Source of the DNA: Hordeum vulgare subsp. vulgare
Taxonomy: Eukaryota > Streptophyta > Magnoliopsida > Poales > Poaceae
Direction: 5' to 3'
Length of the DNA stretch: 64,000 nt
Assembly (NCBI RefSeq): GCF_904849725.1
Contig: NC_058519.1
Location: 23,233,267-23,297,266 of the forward strand
Below the pieces are notes generated by a model. The model was not told the DNA's origin and did not search any database. It saw nothing but the letters and a program-made list of their open reading frames with translations. Positions 53,061 through 64,000 of the stretch are shown piece after piece. Both the position numbers and the translations under genes were made by a program. Within the stretch, counting starts at the first letter, position 1. Every line of letters begins with the position of its first letter.

Positions 53061-54265
53061 ACTTGAACACTAGCTCTTAGGCTTCTCAATTCCCGCCCCA
53101 CATGCATCATCGTCGGTTGGCCTGGTGAACCTTAAGTGCGCTAGCATATGCGCTTTGGATGTCTCGTAACAAACTTGCAATATCAAAGCGGTCATCACGT
53201 CGCAACACGCTAATTATATTTTTAAATAGTCTATTTTCTTTCAGCTTTGGCGGACTCTAAGGAAGAGGAAGGATTGTGATGCCTTTGCGACCATTCTCCG
53301 CATGATCAAACTTCTTCGTGGCATCCATAGAAGCGCTCCGACTAGCCAGGCTGCATTTTCCGTCTTCAACGCTCCAAAGGAGTTGCAACTCATCCCTTTG
53401 TTAAGAAAAATACTTTGCTACTTCTTGTACAATAATGCTAGACTTACGCATAAGTCTACGAAATCTTACGTAATAACTCTTATTTTTCCTTAATCTAATA
53501 CTGAGCCCCCCTCCCCCCCTTGATTTCCAGGGTGCCTAATCCTCCACCTTAATTCAATTAAACATAGTCAAATCAGCCCAGCCCGTAAACATACGTAAGT
53601 CTTTACGTGGATATAGCATTACTCCTTGTTTTATGTTCACTTAAGTTGCTATGTGGATTTGGTGAACATGAGTGCATGTGCATCCTTTATAAAAAATAAC
53701 TTCAAAATAATTCTATAGAAAACAAAAAAAAATCTGAATTTATTGTTGTAATATGCATAGTCAACCAGTATACCCGTATGAAGTTTCATGAAGAAATTAC
53801 ATCCCTGGTAATCTGGACAAAAATGATAAAATGAAAGCTGTATTTAAAACACTCTTTAATGAATAGTATGGCCACAATTGTATTTTCTTCACTAAAAATA
53901 TCATAGATGTCAATACATCATGAAACTTTCCACGTGAGTAGAATGATCGACTAAATTTCTTACCGTGACATTTCAGAATTAAAAAAAGTATTTTTTTTAC
54001 AAATTTACTATTCATGTGGATGGGCGTGAACCCATGTGCACCTTTGTATTTTCGCTTAAGTTGTCACTACGAAATCAACAATGCATTGTTACATTTTTCT
54101 CACTTATGAAACTTTTGAGAGTGTATATTTCATTTCTCAAACTTTAACATGTAAACAAGACAATGCAATGATGGTTCATTTCTCAAACTTTAACATGGTA
54201 AACAAGACAATGCAATGATGGTTGGTTATTTGGTTAGAGTCCCAATAAATCTGACATTTATTTTC
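53061..54265. other. Intergenic DNA downstream of wax synthase gene
   Basis: AT-rich, no frame. A near-identical 40-bp direct repeat, with CTCAAACTTTAACATG and ACAAGACAATGCAATGATGG, is at 54134-54174 and 54182-54222. Confidence 0.6.
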
Positions 54266-54268
54266 CTA

Positions 54269-55315
54269 CTAGTTAGTCGCTCGTGAACTTACAACGTGAC
54301 TAATCTTTCTGCCGGCGTCGAGGAAGAAGGCGGCAACGGCAGCCCACTCCTCCAGCAGCTTCTCCTCCACACCGTCCTTGCACAGCGGCGGGAAGAAGAG
54401 CCAGAACGACGTGCCCGCGACGAACACCACCACCAGCACCGTCGCCACGGCCCGCGGCGGCGACGGCAAGCCCCTCGCCGCCCACCGCCGCGCGCACCAC
54501 CCCTCGGCGACGCAGCAAACGCCGTGGAGCAGGAAGAATGCGGTCATCCTGCCGTCCGGCCGCCGGAGGCTGAGGTAGTACACCATGCCCTCGTGCATCA
54601 GCCCGGACACGAGGAAGGTGGCCAGCACGCCCGCGGGGTTCCCGGCGCGCGCGCGCACGGGGTCGTACACCGACGGCCGGAGGATGGCGGACACCATGAG
54701 GTTCCACCTGCGGCCCCAGAAGTCCCGCAGCGAGGAGGCCAGGTAGGGGCGGTCGAACTGCGGCTCCGTCTCCATGCCGAGCGCGCCGGCGGCCATCGCG
54801 ATGCAGGGGAAGAAGAGGTCGAGGAAGCAGTAAATGTGGACGCCGTAGAGGGCCCGGCGCGCGTAGAGATGCAGCCGAGCGTTGTACTGGTAGACGCGGA
54901 GGATGGCGGCTATGACGGCGACCTTGGCCGCGCAAGAGCAGAGCGACGGCAGAGGACTGCCCTTGGACGCCCCGGCGCTGCCAGCGCGGCGGAGCTTGAC
55001 GGGGAGCAAGGCGGTGAAGAGGAACGGGAGCACGGGGAGCGCGGGGTCGAGCGGGCCGCGGCCGGCGGCGAGGAGGGCGAGCTTGAACGCGCAGAGCCAA
55101 GCCAGGAAGAAGGCGGCGGTGCCCCGGGCGATGGCGGAGGAAGTGAAAGCCAGGGGAGCGGCGGCGAGGAACGGGAAGAGCGGGAGCAGCGCGAGGAGGC
55201 GCGGGAGGCCGGGGCGGAGGAGCGACGAGGCCACGCGCGCGTACAGTGCGGCGGCCGCGGCGGCCAGGGACACCATGGGGACGCTGTCCCGCAGCAGCTC
55301 CAGCTCCATCTCCAT
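54269..55315 (-). CDS. Wax synthase-type acyl-CoA:alcohol O-acyltransferase (MBOAT family)
   Basis: A single-exon membrane enzyme that esterifies long-chain alcohols or sterols with acyl-CoA in the ER. From Met at 55315 it has 348 residues; a further in-frame Met at 55387 would add 24 hydrophilic residues that the family does not need. It is hydrophobic throughout, with about eight membrane segments. Diagnostic blocks are FDRPYLASSLRDFWGRRWNL (the wax-synthase signature, about residues 187-206) and FLVSGLMHEGMVYYLSL with the conserved His at 241. YQYNARLHLYARRALYGVHI upstream is also typical. GC content is very high, as usual for grass single-exon genes. The exact acceptor alcohol cannot be told; plant members include wax and sterol ester synthases. 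No lesion is seen. Confidence 0.88.
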   Translation of the reverse strand: MEMELELLRDSVPMVSLAAAAAALYARVASSLLRPGLPRLLALLPLFPFLAAAPLAFTSSAIARGTAAFFLAWLCAFKLALLAAGRGPLDPALPVLPFLFTALLPVKLRRAGSAGASKGSPLPSLCSCAAKVAVIAAILRVYQYNARLHLYARRALYGVHIYCFLDLFFPCIAMAAGALGMETEPQFDRPYLASSLRDFWGRRWNLMVSAILRPSVYDPVRARAGNPAGVLATFLVSGLMHEGMVYYLSLRRPDGRMTAFFLLHGVCCVAEGWCARRWAARGLPSPPRAVATVLVVVFVAGTSFWLFFPPLCKDGVEEKLLEEWAAVAAFFLDAGRKISHVVSSRATN

Positions 55316-55390
55316 GGTCGTCGCACGCGGCTGGCCGGCCGCTGTGTGTGTGTCTGTCGCTCTTGCAGTGGAGGTTGGATCTGGCAATAA

Positions 55391-56538
55391 TGTTGCGTGG
55401 TCTGGCTTAATCTGTCAGTGTATTTTAAACGAGAGTGTCGTCCTCCTGCCCGCCTGTGGTTGTCATATAACGCTGAGTACTAAATTGTGCACGAATTGGC
55501 GTTGAGTTGTCAGAAATATGATCCACAAAATCGTATTTTTGGGTTTTGGTGAAAATTCAGGTCATGCACGTGACACGTACAGGATGGGCCCGGCCTTATC
55601 CTACCGAATCTTTATTAAAAACAACACTCCCAAAGCATCTATAAACACAGTTGGTAAATCCGGTCTCTCAAACGTTACGACCGCGACACTGACAGACGCG
55701 TGGATTGCTCCGCCGAGTCCCTCTCCCTTGCCCCTTGCCTCTCGCGGCGGGCGGCGCGAGCCTCCGATTCCGAAGTGCACACGGGGTGATGGCACGGCAA
55801 TAGTACCCATCGTTGTTCGCATGGACGAGCGACCGACGGGGGAAGGAGACGACGCGAGGGCGATGCAGACTGCATTGTTTTGGCGGAGGTGCGTGCAAGC
55901 CAGGAGGTATCAGCTTCGGCATCCGCACTGCACCGACGGTGGTGGACAATGTTTGATTGGCGTTGGAGGCAATCTAGAGCAGAAGGTGGTGCGACTGGTA
56001 TCTATCGCGACGATGACGGCGGGTCCCGGCGGCATGGCGCAGTAGAGTCTCGACGTCAAATTCGTTATGATGGATGTGCTTAGGGAGGTGGCGTTGGCTG
56101 ACGTCAGGGTGGCATCGACGGTAGACCTGATATGGACGATGCGTCAGTACCTGCTCTGAAAGTGGATAAATGAAAGATGGTGGCGGCAGACTCTGAGAGT
56201 GTGCCGGACCAGTATGTGCCCTAGACCCGGCAAGCGACTTGGTTGGGGCCTTCGACTTTAGATGTTAGGCTTTGCTATGAGATCTGTTTGGTATTAGAAT
56301 CAAACTATCAACATCCTTTGAAACATGAGGAAGAAAGAAAGAGAAAGATGAGGAGGAGAACATGCGCATGTTTGTCAGGTTGTTCGTCATCCAACAAAAA
56401 TTGTTCAATGAAGAAGAAAGGCATCGAGTCATTCTTCTTAGATCCAATGACTCATAGAATTGGCTGACAAATAGTTATTTTTCGCATAACTAACAATGGA
56501 TATGTGCTCCCTTATTTTATGCCATTGTACAAGGCTAA
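55391..56538. other. Wax synthase upstream region and intergenic DNA
   Basis: The first 100 bases are the presumed promoter of the wax synthase. The rest has weak GC-rich frames on both strands (55600-56060) that match nothing I know. Confidence 0.5.
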
Positions 56539-57610
56539 GAGCTTCTATAACCGGATCTCTCATATCCGTCTCAAATGCACGGGCATGGCCGTACGGTCGT
56601 TGACCGGTCATGAAATATCAACACAGACGGGCGTCTCAAACGGGCCTCAAACGTCCGGCCTAACCGGCATCTTTCATATCTAACCCAAATATGGGGCAGG
56701 TACGGGGACGCACGGACGCTCTAGGGCACGCCCGTCATGTCGGCCTGATCCGCGCTGGCCCGCATTTACCCCACATATATTCGTCCCCATCCGCTCGTCG
56801 GGCCAAACATTAGCCATTTCACTCCCATCCGTCATCCAAGCTCACCTATGTCGATCTCCAGCCTTCTCAGGCATGGTGGACAAGGGATCTCACACCGACC
56901 AGTCATGATCCGTCGACTGGGTGTCATCCCGAGGAGGTTGGAGGAGGCAATGTCGGTCCGCATCACCGGTCCGGTAGACTGTGAGTCCCACCGGGAACTG
57001 GCTGCCCGCCGTGGGAAGGAGAGGATAAGGGCCGCCGAGGCCCGTGTCGCAGAGGAAATGGCAACGACAGAGGTGGCTAATGCGGCGGTTCGGGCAGACA
57101 CAAAGAAGGAAGCCATCCGCACCCGCATCCGCATTTTGTAGAAATGGCAACGGAGCAACATGCGCGCCCTCACCCGAGAGGAGAATTGGGCGGTCCGTGA
57201 AATGGTCGTCTTGCCACCAAAGGTGAAAAAGGATGTCAATGACGGCGAGGACAACTCCGAGACGAGAAGATTCGGCTCAATTCCTACTATGTCTTCAACC
57301 AGTACTTCCGATGGAAGGACGGCAAGGGCTCCGGAAAGGGCAAGGGCAGTCATAAATGATGTCCACTATATTCAAACATGCGAAATTTTGGTAGTCCGAT
57401 GAAATGTTAGTAGTGACGGAGTAACCGGACAATGTGTGTAATGCATCGACGTAGTAGTTACATGAGTTTGTATGGATTTGAGATATAATATTTGAGGTCT
57501 TCGGTTGTGAGAAAGTAAATTTAGAGCTTGATTAGTGTCCGCGGACGCAGCCGGACATGTGTGCGGACGTTTGAGTTGTCAGATTTGCAAAGTCGAGACT
57601 GTAGATGCTC
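56539..57610. mobile_element. Second PIF/Harbinger-type element, non-autonomous
   Basis: The left end GAGCTTCTATAACCGG and right end GTAGATGCTC are partly inverted, with TAA at 56536-56538 and 57611-57613. The ends resemble those of the AP2-carrying element at 8980. A GC-rich interior carries one short frame. Confidence 0.7.
56848..57141 (+). CDS. Short frame inside Harbinger-type element
   Basis: 97 residues rich in Arg, Ala and Glu (RRGKERIRAAEARVAEEMAT). Probably a helical, charged remnant like the charged half of other element-borne proteins. I recognise no domain and it may not be expressed. Confidence 0.3.
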   Translation: MSISSLLRHGGQGISHRPVMIRRLGVIPRRLEEAMSVRITGPVDCESHRELAARRGKERIRAAEARVAEEMATTEVANAAVRADTKKEAIRTRIRIL

Positions 57611-57861
57611 TAAGTTTGTATCCACTCTCCATTTGCCTGATTTTTAAAAATATTTTTTCATAACCTAGACAACCCGTTGCAAAAATGCAGTTTTGGTGGT
57701 CAATATGAATTTCACGAAATTTGAAGCGTGCAAAATACCAGGCAACGCAGAAATTAAAATTGTCTCTAGGTTGTTTCAGTCTTTTTTAGGGATTTTTTTT
57801 CTTCAAAACAGTGAGCAAAAAATATCACGTTTCAAAAGTAATCAAAATAATGACAAAGTAA

Positions 57862-58257
57862 TTAGTATCAGGTGCTCCCAGCCTTGGGTGCTCCCAGTAC
57901 TCAAATGTCAAAAATCATTATTTAATGTCTCATTTTTCTTTTTAAAAATTGTGAATGTTTACATGAGATGTGACTACATGCCCTAAAAATTTCCGGTCTA
58001 AACTCGAAACACGCATTGAAAATAAAAAATGTGAAATCTACCATGAATATAGTGTAAAAAAGACAAATGCAACATTGACAGTATCTACATCTAGATTTCT
58101 CTTTTTTGTTTCTCAGTGTGCATTTTGATTTCGAAACTGGTGTTTGTAGGGGTTGTAGTCACATCCCTAGTAAATATTTATAATTTATTTCGAACTTTTT
58201 AAAAACATTTTGAAACGATTTTTGACGAGTATCCCAAGGCTGGGAGCACCCGATACT
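57862..58257. mobile_element. Small MITE with GGTGCTCCCAGCC ends
   Basis: AGTATCAGGTGCTCCCAGCC and its near inverse GGCTGGGAGCACCCGATACT are about 390 bp apart, with an AT-rich middle. The duplication could not be fixed. Confidence 0.7.
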
Positions 58258-58578
58258 TTTCTCCTTAGCATAGGGCCAGGTCCAGTATGCATATATTTTC
58301 TTCGCCGTTTTATTTTCTTCTATAACAGCCCCCGCCCCTGCCCCTGTTCGTTGTATCGGCGATACTCTTGCTTTTTTACTTAACCATCTCAGCATAATTC
58401 CTCATCTTGCACTGTATAATCCTTTTTTTAAAGCACAGTATATGTAGTCTTATGGTGGAATGAACAGTGTGCATACTCAAAATATGTTACAACTAATATA
58501 CGGTGAAGTAGATCGATGATGCTTCGGCTGTTCCGCATCCACTGCATATGCAGTGTAGGTAGGAGTGGATGCATTCAC
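58258..58578. other. Flank before the second CACTA element
   Basis: No frame or repeat recognised. Confidence 0.5.
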
Positions 58579-58869
58579 ATTTATAACATGGTTCCCTTCC
58601 AGAACATTCGTCCCCGGGTCAAATAAAATTGCTGATCTCCTTAAACATTCTAACTCATACAAGGGGTGTTACCTTCCACTAGTAGAAAACGGGCCTTTGG
58701 CCGGGACCATTTAGTCCCGGCCCAGATTTATAACATGGTTCCCTTCCAGAACATTCGTCCCCGGGTCAAATAAAATTGCTGATCTCCTTAAACATTCTAA
58801 CTCATACAAGGGGTGTTACCTTCCACTAGTAGAAAACGGGCCTTTGGCCGGGACCATTTAGTCCCGGCC
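58579..58869 (+). repeat. Direct duplication (147-bp offset) containing the CACTA 5' end
   Basis: 58579-58722 and 58726-58869 appear identical by eye, separated by CAG. Each copy has about 98 bp of flanking DNA, then CACTAGTAGAAAACGGGCC and about 30 bp of the element end. Confidence 0.92.
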
Positions 58870-59072
58870 TGCCTCTGGGCCGGGACTAAAGGCCCGGCCA
58901 CGTCGCCCCAATTCTCATATCCTCCCTTGAGGCTTTAGTCCCGGCCCGTAAGGAGCCTTTAGTCCCGGTTCGTGTCTCAAACCGGGACTAAAGGGCTACG
59001 CGGTGGGCAGCCCGCATGTGCGTCACCTTTAGTCCCGGTTTGTGTCTCAAATCGGGACTAAAGTCCTCTGCC

Positions 59073-59080
59073 TATATATA
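59073..59080 (+). promoter_or_regulatory. TATA box of tnp2
   Basis: TATATATA after the last subterminal repeat and 300 bp before the first coding Met; the spacer has a pyrimidine-rich leader (CCCCCTCTCCCCTCTTCG). Presumably one 5' UTR intron ends at the CGCAG before ATG 59380. Confidence 0.6.
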
Positions 59081-59379
59081 GCACAGTCCCCCTCTCCCCT
59101 CTTCGTTGCATTTTTCTTGGATGGAGGATTGTGGGTGGGTGCTTGCTTTCCACTTTTTTTTTTGATGCACTAGAGGTGTTTGTTGAAATGTGTGTTAGAG
59201 CGATGGCGCTTCAGTTCACCGAACACAACTACAATATGAGATGCCCGAGCCACGCTTAAACCTCTTCCTCTTTATTTCTACTTATTCTAAAAGGTTAGCA
59301 ACTATATTTCCTCGTTTAGACCGTGCGGTACTAGTTTTTAGGATCGTGATTGTATTTGATATATTGTCGTATAACGCAG

Positions 59380-62300
59380 ATGAGCCATCCATGGATGTAC
59401 GGTGATCGACGCACAGCCGCTTACAGAGAAGGCGTGCATTCTTTTCGAGATGCAGCCGATGCGAACAAGCATGGTGGTGGCTATATGTTTTGTCCATGTG
59501 TTGAATGTCGGGATGAGAAGGATTACACTTCCTCAAGAGTCATTCAGAGCCACCTGCTTCGGTCCGGTTTTATGTCAGGCTATAATGTTTGGACCAAGCA
59601 CGGAGAAAGAGGGGTTATGATGAAAGACGATGATGAAGAAGAAGAGAATGATGATGACAACTACCGATCTATGTTCCCTGAGTATGCTGATACCGCAATG
59701 GAAGACAATGAAGAAGAAGATCAGGATGAAGAACGGGAACCAGATGAGCCCGCTGATGATCTTGGCCGGGTCATTTCTGATGCACGGCGAGGTTGCGACA
59801 TAGAAAAAGAGAGGTTGCAGTTCGAGCAGATGTTACAGGACCACAACAAATTGTTGTACCCAACTTGTGAAGATGGCCAGAAGAAGCTGGGTAGCACACT
59901 AGAATTGCTGAAGTGAAGGCAGAGACCGGTGTGACTGACTCGTCATTCGAAAAGTTGCTGGTACTGATGAAGAAGATGCTTCCAAGAAAGAACGAATTGC
60001 CCGCCAGCACGTACGAAGCAAAGAAGCTTGTCTGCCCTCTAGGATTAGACGTGCAGAAGATACATGCATGCCCTAATGACTGCATCCTCTACCGCGATGA
60101 GAAGTACGAGAATATGGATAAATGCCCGGTATGCACTGCATTGCGGTATAAGATCAGAAAAGATGACCTTGGTGATATTGAGGGCGAGCCACCCAGGAAG
60201 AGGGTTCCTGCCAAGGTGATGTGGTATGCTCCTATAATACCACGGTTGAAACGTCTGTTCAGAAATAAAGATCATGCGAAGTTGTTGCGATGGCACATGG
60301 AAGATCGTATGAAAGACGATAAGTTGAGGCACACCGCTGATGGTCGGCAGTGGAGAAAAATCGAGAGAGAGTTCCCGAGATTTGCAGCTGACGCAAGGAA
60401 CTTATGGTTAGGTCTGAGTACAGATGGCATGAATCCTTTTGGGGAGCAGAGTTGCAGTCACAGCACCTGGCCCGTTACTCTATGTATCTACAACCTTCCT
60501 CCTTGGTTGTGCATGAAGCAGAAGTTCATTATGATGTCAGTGCTTATACAAGGTCCAAAGCAACCCGACAACGATATTGATGTGTACCTAAGGTCATTAG
60601 TTGATGAACTTTTACACCTGTGGGCCGAACTAGGTGTACGTGTGTGGGACGAGCACAAACAAGAGGAATTTGACCTTCGAGCGTTGCTTTTCGTAACCAT
60701 CAATGATTGGCCTGCTCTTAGTAACATTTCAGGACAGTCAAACAAGGGATACAATGCATGCACGCACTGTTTGGATCAGACAGAAAGTATATATCTCGAC
60801 AACTGTAGGAAGAATGTGTATCCGTACAATCGTTGTTTTCTTCCGCCCAAGCATCCCTTAAAGAAAAAAGGCAAGCATTTCAATGGCAAGGCAGAATCCC
60901 GGGGGAAGCCTGTCATCCGTACTGGTGTTGAAGTATTTGGTATGATCAAAGATTTAAAAGTAATCTTTGGAAAGGGTCCTGGCAGCCAACCTGTTCCTAA
61001 CGGCCCTGATAAGCGCGTACCCATGTGGAAGAAGAAATCTATATTTTGGGAGCTACCCTACTCGGAAGTCCATGAGGTCCGCTCGGCAATCGACGTGATG
61101 CACCTGACGAAGAATCTCTGCGTGAATATTCTAGGCTTCCTGGGCTTGTATGGGAAGTCAAAAGATACACCGGAAGCACGGGAGGACCAGGAACGTCATA
61201 AAGGAAGAGATGGCATACATCCAGGGCAGTTTCAAGGGCGTGCCAGCTACGCTCTTACTAAGGAAGAGAAGGAAATCTTCTTTGAAGTCCTGTTCAGTAT
61301 CAAGGTCCTGACTGGCTTCTCGTCGAATATAAAGGGAATCGTAAATATGAAAGACAAAAAATTCCAAAACCTAAAGTCTCATGACTGCCACGTGCTTATG
61401 ACGCAATTGCTTCCGGTTGCATTGAGGGGAATTCTACCGGAAAATGTTCGCCTGGCAATTGTGAAGGTATGTGCATTCCTCAATGCAATTTCTCACAAGG
61501 TAATCGATCGAGAAAGTCTATCAGGGTTACAGATTGATGTGGTCCAATGTCTGGTCAGCTTTGAGCTGTTGTTCCCGCCATCCTTCTTCAATATAATGAC
61601 ACACCTCCTAGTTCACCTAGTCGAAGAGATTAGAATTCTCGGTCATGTGTTTCTACACAATATGTTCCCCTTCAAGAGGTTCATGGGAGTCTTAAAGAAA
61701 TATGTCCGTAACCGTGCTAGGCCAGAAGGAAGCATCTCCAAGGGCTATGGAATAGAGGAGGTCATTGAGTTTTGTGTGGACTTTCTTCCTGACCTTAAGC
61801 CGATTGGTGTTCCTGAATCTCGGTATGAGGGTAGGCTGACAGGAAAAGGCACACTAGGAAGGAAAGCAAAAGTATGTATGGACGGGCATTCTTTCTCTCA
61901 AGCACACTACACATTTCTACACAATTCCACCGTGGTGGCTCCGTATATCGTGAGACACAAGAATGTTCTACGCTCCAAAAACCCGGGGAAGGCTGACTCT
62001 TGGATTAAAGGGGAACACGAGAAGACTTTCGGCAGTTGGTTGCAGACACATCTCATGAATGACGACACCGTTGAAGATGAGTTGTACTGTTTGGCCAGGC
62101 CACCATCTTCGACTATATGTACTTTCCAAGGGTATGAGATAAATGGGAATACATTTTACACGGTTGCCCAAGATAAAAAGAGCACCAACCAAAATAGTGG
62201 TGTCCGCTTTGATGCAACATACGAGAATGGGCACTGTTTGGAAACATATTACGGGTACATAGAGGAGATATGGGAACTTGACTATGGACCTACCTTTAAG

Positions 62301-62696
62301 ATCCCTTTATTTCGGTGCAAATGGGTGAAGCTGACAAGAGGCGGGGTAGTTGTAGACCAAAAGTACGGCATGACAACAGTGGATCTCAACAATCTTGCGT
62401 ACATGGACGGACCATTTGTCCTAGCCAATGATGTCGCTCAGGTTTTCTATGTGAAGGACATGTCTACATTAACGAGAAAAAGAAATCAGCAAAAGAAGAT
62501 ATTGTCCGATGAGCCAAAACGCCACATAGTTCTTTCAGGGAAAAGACACATCGTGGGAGTAGATGACAAGAGAGACATGTCAGAAGATTATAATAAGTTT
62601 CATGAAATTCCGCCCTTCAAAGTAAAAACTGACCCAAGCATCCTACTGAATGATGAAGATTCTCCATGGCTACGACCCAGAAGAAAACAGAAATAA
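59380..62696 (+). pseudogene. CACTA TNP2 transposase, one 1-nt deletion
   Basis: TNP2 is the DDE-type transposase that cuts CACTA ends. The frame from ATG 59380 (MSHPWMYGDRRTAAYREGVH) has the transposase-associated zinc domain (FCPCVECRD, then HLLRSGFMSGYNVWTKHGE) and an acidic stretch (residues about 87-130). At about 59914 one G is missing: the stop TGA stands where TGG AAG (WKAETG) is expected. The main frame then runs 59913-62696 with no other stop. It has CPLGLDVQKIHACPNDCILY, CPVC, NLWLGLSTDGMNPFG (tnp2 core), IDVMHLTKNLCVNILGF, then DUF4218 (LPVALRGILPENVRLAIVKV...HLLVHLVEEIRILGHV) and DUF4216 (NGHCLETYYGYIEEIWELDY). It ends PWLRPRRKQK. Apart from the one base it looks complete at about 1,105 residues. 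Confidence 0.92.
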
Positions 62697-62819
62697 TAGA
62701 TAGGAATATTGGTGCAATAATGTAATAATGTATTAAACCTTTTATGTAATGCATGTATGTAATGTACTAAATTTCAAACACTTTTCATTTTCATAGTATC
62801 CATGTAAGAGATGAGTTCT

Positions 62820-64000
62820 CGTTCGAAACCCTCATACTTCGAGAGAGATTGTCCGTTTTGTACACGAAGTGCATCCAATTTTTGTCGTAGCCCTCTCAAC
62901 TTTTTAACACATGCTATGTGGGTGAAATGATGATAGCATGCCAACTTTCAACATTTTCAGAGTTCATTTGTAGTGCTTTTCAATTTCAGGGTCAACTAAC
63001 TCAAAAAAAAAAGTAAATCCACGAAATATATCAAATGAAGTCAGAAATTGTTGAAATTTTGTGGTGTGCCTTTGAATGGTGCATTTTGAACACACAAAAA
63101 GTATGGAGTTCAAATAAGTTCAAAAAAATGAAATCCCTTTGTAAGAGATGAGTTCTCGTTCGAAACCCTGATACTTCGAGAGATATTGTCCGTTTTGTAC
63201 ACGAAGTGCATCCAGTTTTTGTGGTAGCCCTCCCAACTTTTTAACACATGCTATGTGGGTGAAATGATGATAGCATGCCAACTTTCAACATTTTCAGAGT
63301 TCATTTGTAGTGCTTTTCAATTTCAGGGTCAACTAGCTCAAAAAAATAAGTAAATCCACGAAATATATCAAATGAAGTCAGAAATTGTTGAAATTTTGTG
63401 GTGTGCCTTTGAATGGTGTATTTTGAACACACAAAAAGTATGGAGTTCAAATAAGTTCAAAAAAATGAAATCCCTTTGTAAGAGATGAGTTCTCGTTCGA
63501 AACCCTGATACTTCGAGAGAGATTGTCCGTTTTGTACACGAAGTGCATGCAGTTTTTGTCGTAGCCCTCTCAACGTTTTAACACATGCTATGTGGGTGAA
63601 ATGATGATAGTATGCCAACTTTCAACATTTTCAGAGTTCATTTGTAGTGCTTTTCAATTTCAGGGTCAACTAGCTCAAAAAAAAAGAGTAAATCCACGAA
63701 ATATATCAAATGAAGTCAGAAATTGTTGAAATTTTGTGGTGTGCCTTTGAATGGTGCATTTTGAACACACAAAAAGTATGGAGTTCAAATAAGTTCAAAA
63801 AAATGAAATCCCTTTGTAAGAGATGAGTTCTCGTTCGAAACCCTGATACTTCGAGAGAGATTGTCCGTTTTGTACACGAAGTGCATGCAGTTTTTGTCGT
63901 AGACCTCTCAACTTTTTAACACATGCTATGTGGGTGAAATGATGATAGCATGCCAACTTTCAACATTTTCAGAGTTCATTTGTAGTGCTTTTCAATTTCA
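62820..64000 (+). repeat. 337-bp tandem repeat in second CACTA element
   Basis: The motif CGAAACCCT recurs at 62824, 63161, 63498 and 63836, giving spacings of 337, 337 and 338. The units are nearly identical and continue past the window end. Related to the 330-bp repeat at 11925-12835. Confidence 0.93.

Larger units (their letters stand above)
58824..64000 (+). mobile_element. CACTA transposon with TNP2, 5' part (runs off the window)
   Basis: Starts CACTAGTAGAAAAC, followed by subterminal repeats (TTTAGTCCCGG, CCGGGACTAAAG), a TATA box, the tnp2 gene and a 337-bp tandem array. The other terminus lies beyond 64000. A duplicate 5' end precedes it at 58677. Confidence 0.92.

Noticed and set aside
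54296..55505. Long + strand frames opposite the wax synthase gene
   Set aside because: They are antisense shadows of a GC-rich coding region; only the - strand has family motifs and membrane segments.
62820..64000. Regular repeats resembling a CRISPR array
   Set aside because: Units are 337 bp with no short repeat/unique spacer pattern, in a plant transposon; a simple tandem array.

Overview
This window is nuclear DNA from a grass, most likely a large-genome Triticeae species such as wheat, Aegilops or barley. The signs are Stowaway MITEs with CTCCCTCCGT ends and TA duplications, CACTA transposons with subterminal 'GGTCCCGGTT...AACCGGGACTAAAGG' repeats, long nested retroelements, and a few GC-rich genes scattered between them. 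I see no rRNA, tRNA or CRISPR features.

Region 1 (1-27.7 kb) is the 3' part of one + strand gene for Xaa-Pro dipeptidase (prolidase, M24 family). Ten exons can be placed from 195 to the stop at 27745. The first five-sixths of its visible length is intron swollen by transposons: a long-TIR MITE with a 9-bp duplication (1162-1623), an L1-type LINE (2673-7776) beside a 3' splice site, a PIF/Harbinger-type element carrying an AP2/ERF reading frame (8980-10158), and a 15-kb CACTA element (10719-25716) that itself contains a truncated Gypsy retrotransposon with a 4-kb LTR. Next to it lies a Stowaway element split by a second copy of the same LINE family (25744-27061). A 2-nt deletion in exon 7 shifts the prolidase frame before three of its five metal ligands, so this copy looks like a pseudogene although its splice sites and other exons are well kept.

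Region 2 (27.7-33.7 kb) holds small MITEs, a long-TIR Mutator-like element, and a single-exon F-box gene on the - strand (30676-31917) whose last codons and stop lie in a Stowaway MITE.

Region 3 (33.7-39.5 kb) is a 5.77-kb plant mariner-like element with a TA duplication and Stowaway-like ends. It has a two-exon transposase of 478 residues with an intact DD39D triad. It also carries pieces of a metallothionein gene and of an AP180-type clathrin-assembly gene. It is the most interesting object in the window.

Region 4 (39.5-49 kb) has a three-exon LRR receptor-like protein gene (40701-43523), then a second copy of the long-TIR Mutator-like element interrupted by a Copia retrotransposon with an internal inversion.

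Region 5 (49-64 kb) has an old LINE fragment split by a non-autonomous CACTA element, an intronless wax-synthase-type acyltransferase gene on the - strand (54269-55315), a second Harbinger-type element, a small MITE, and the start of another CACTA element (from 58677/58824) with a nearly intact TNP2 transposase and a 337-bp tandem repeat running off the window end.

The host genes that look intact are the F-box, the receptor-like protein and the wax synthase. They do not form a pathway; they are separate genes in a transposon-rich background.
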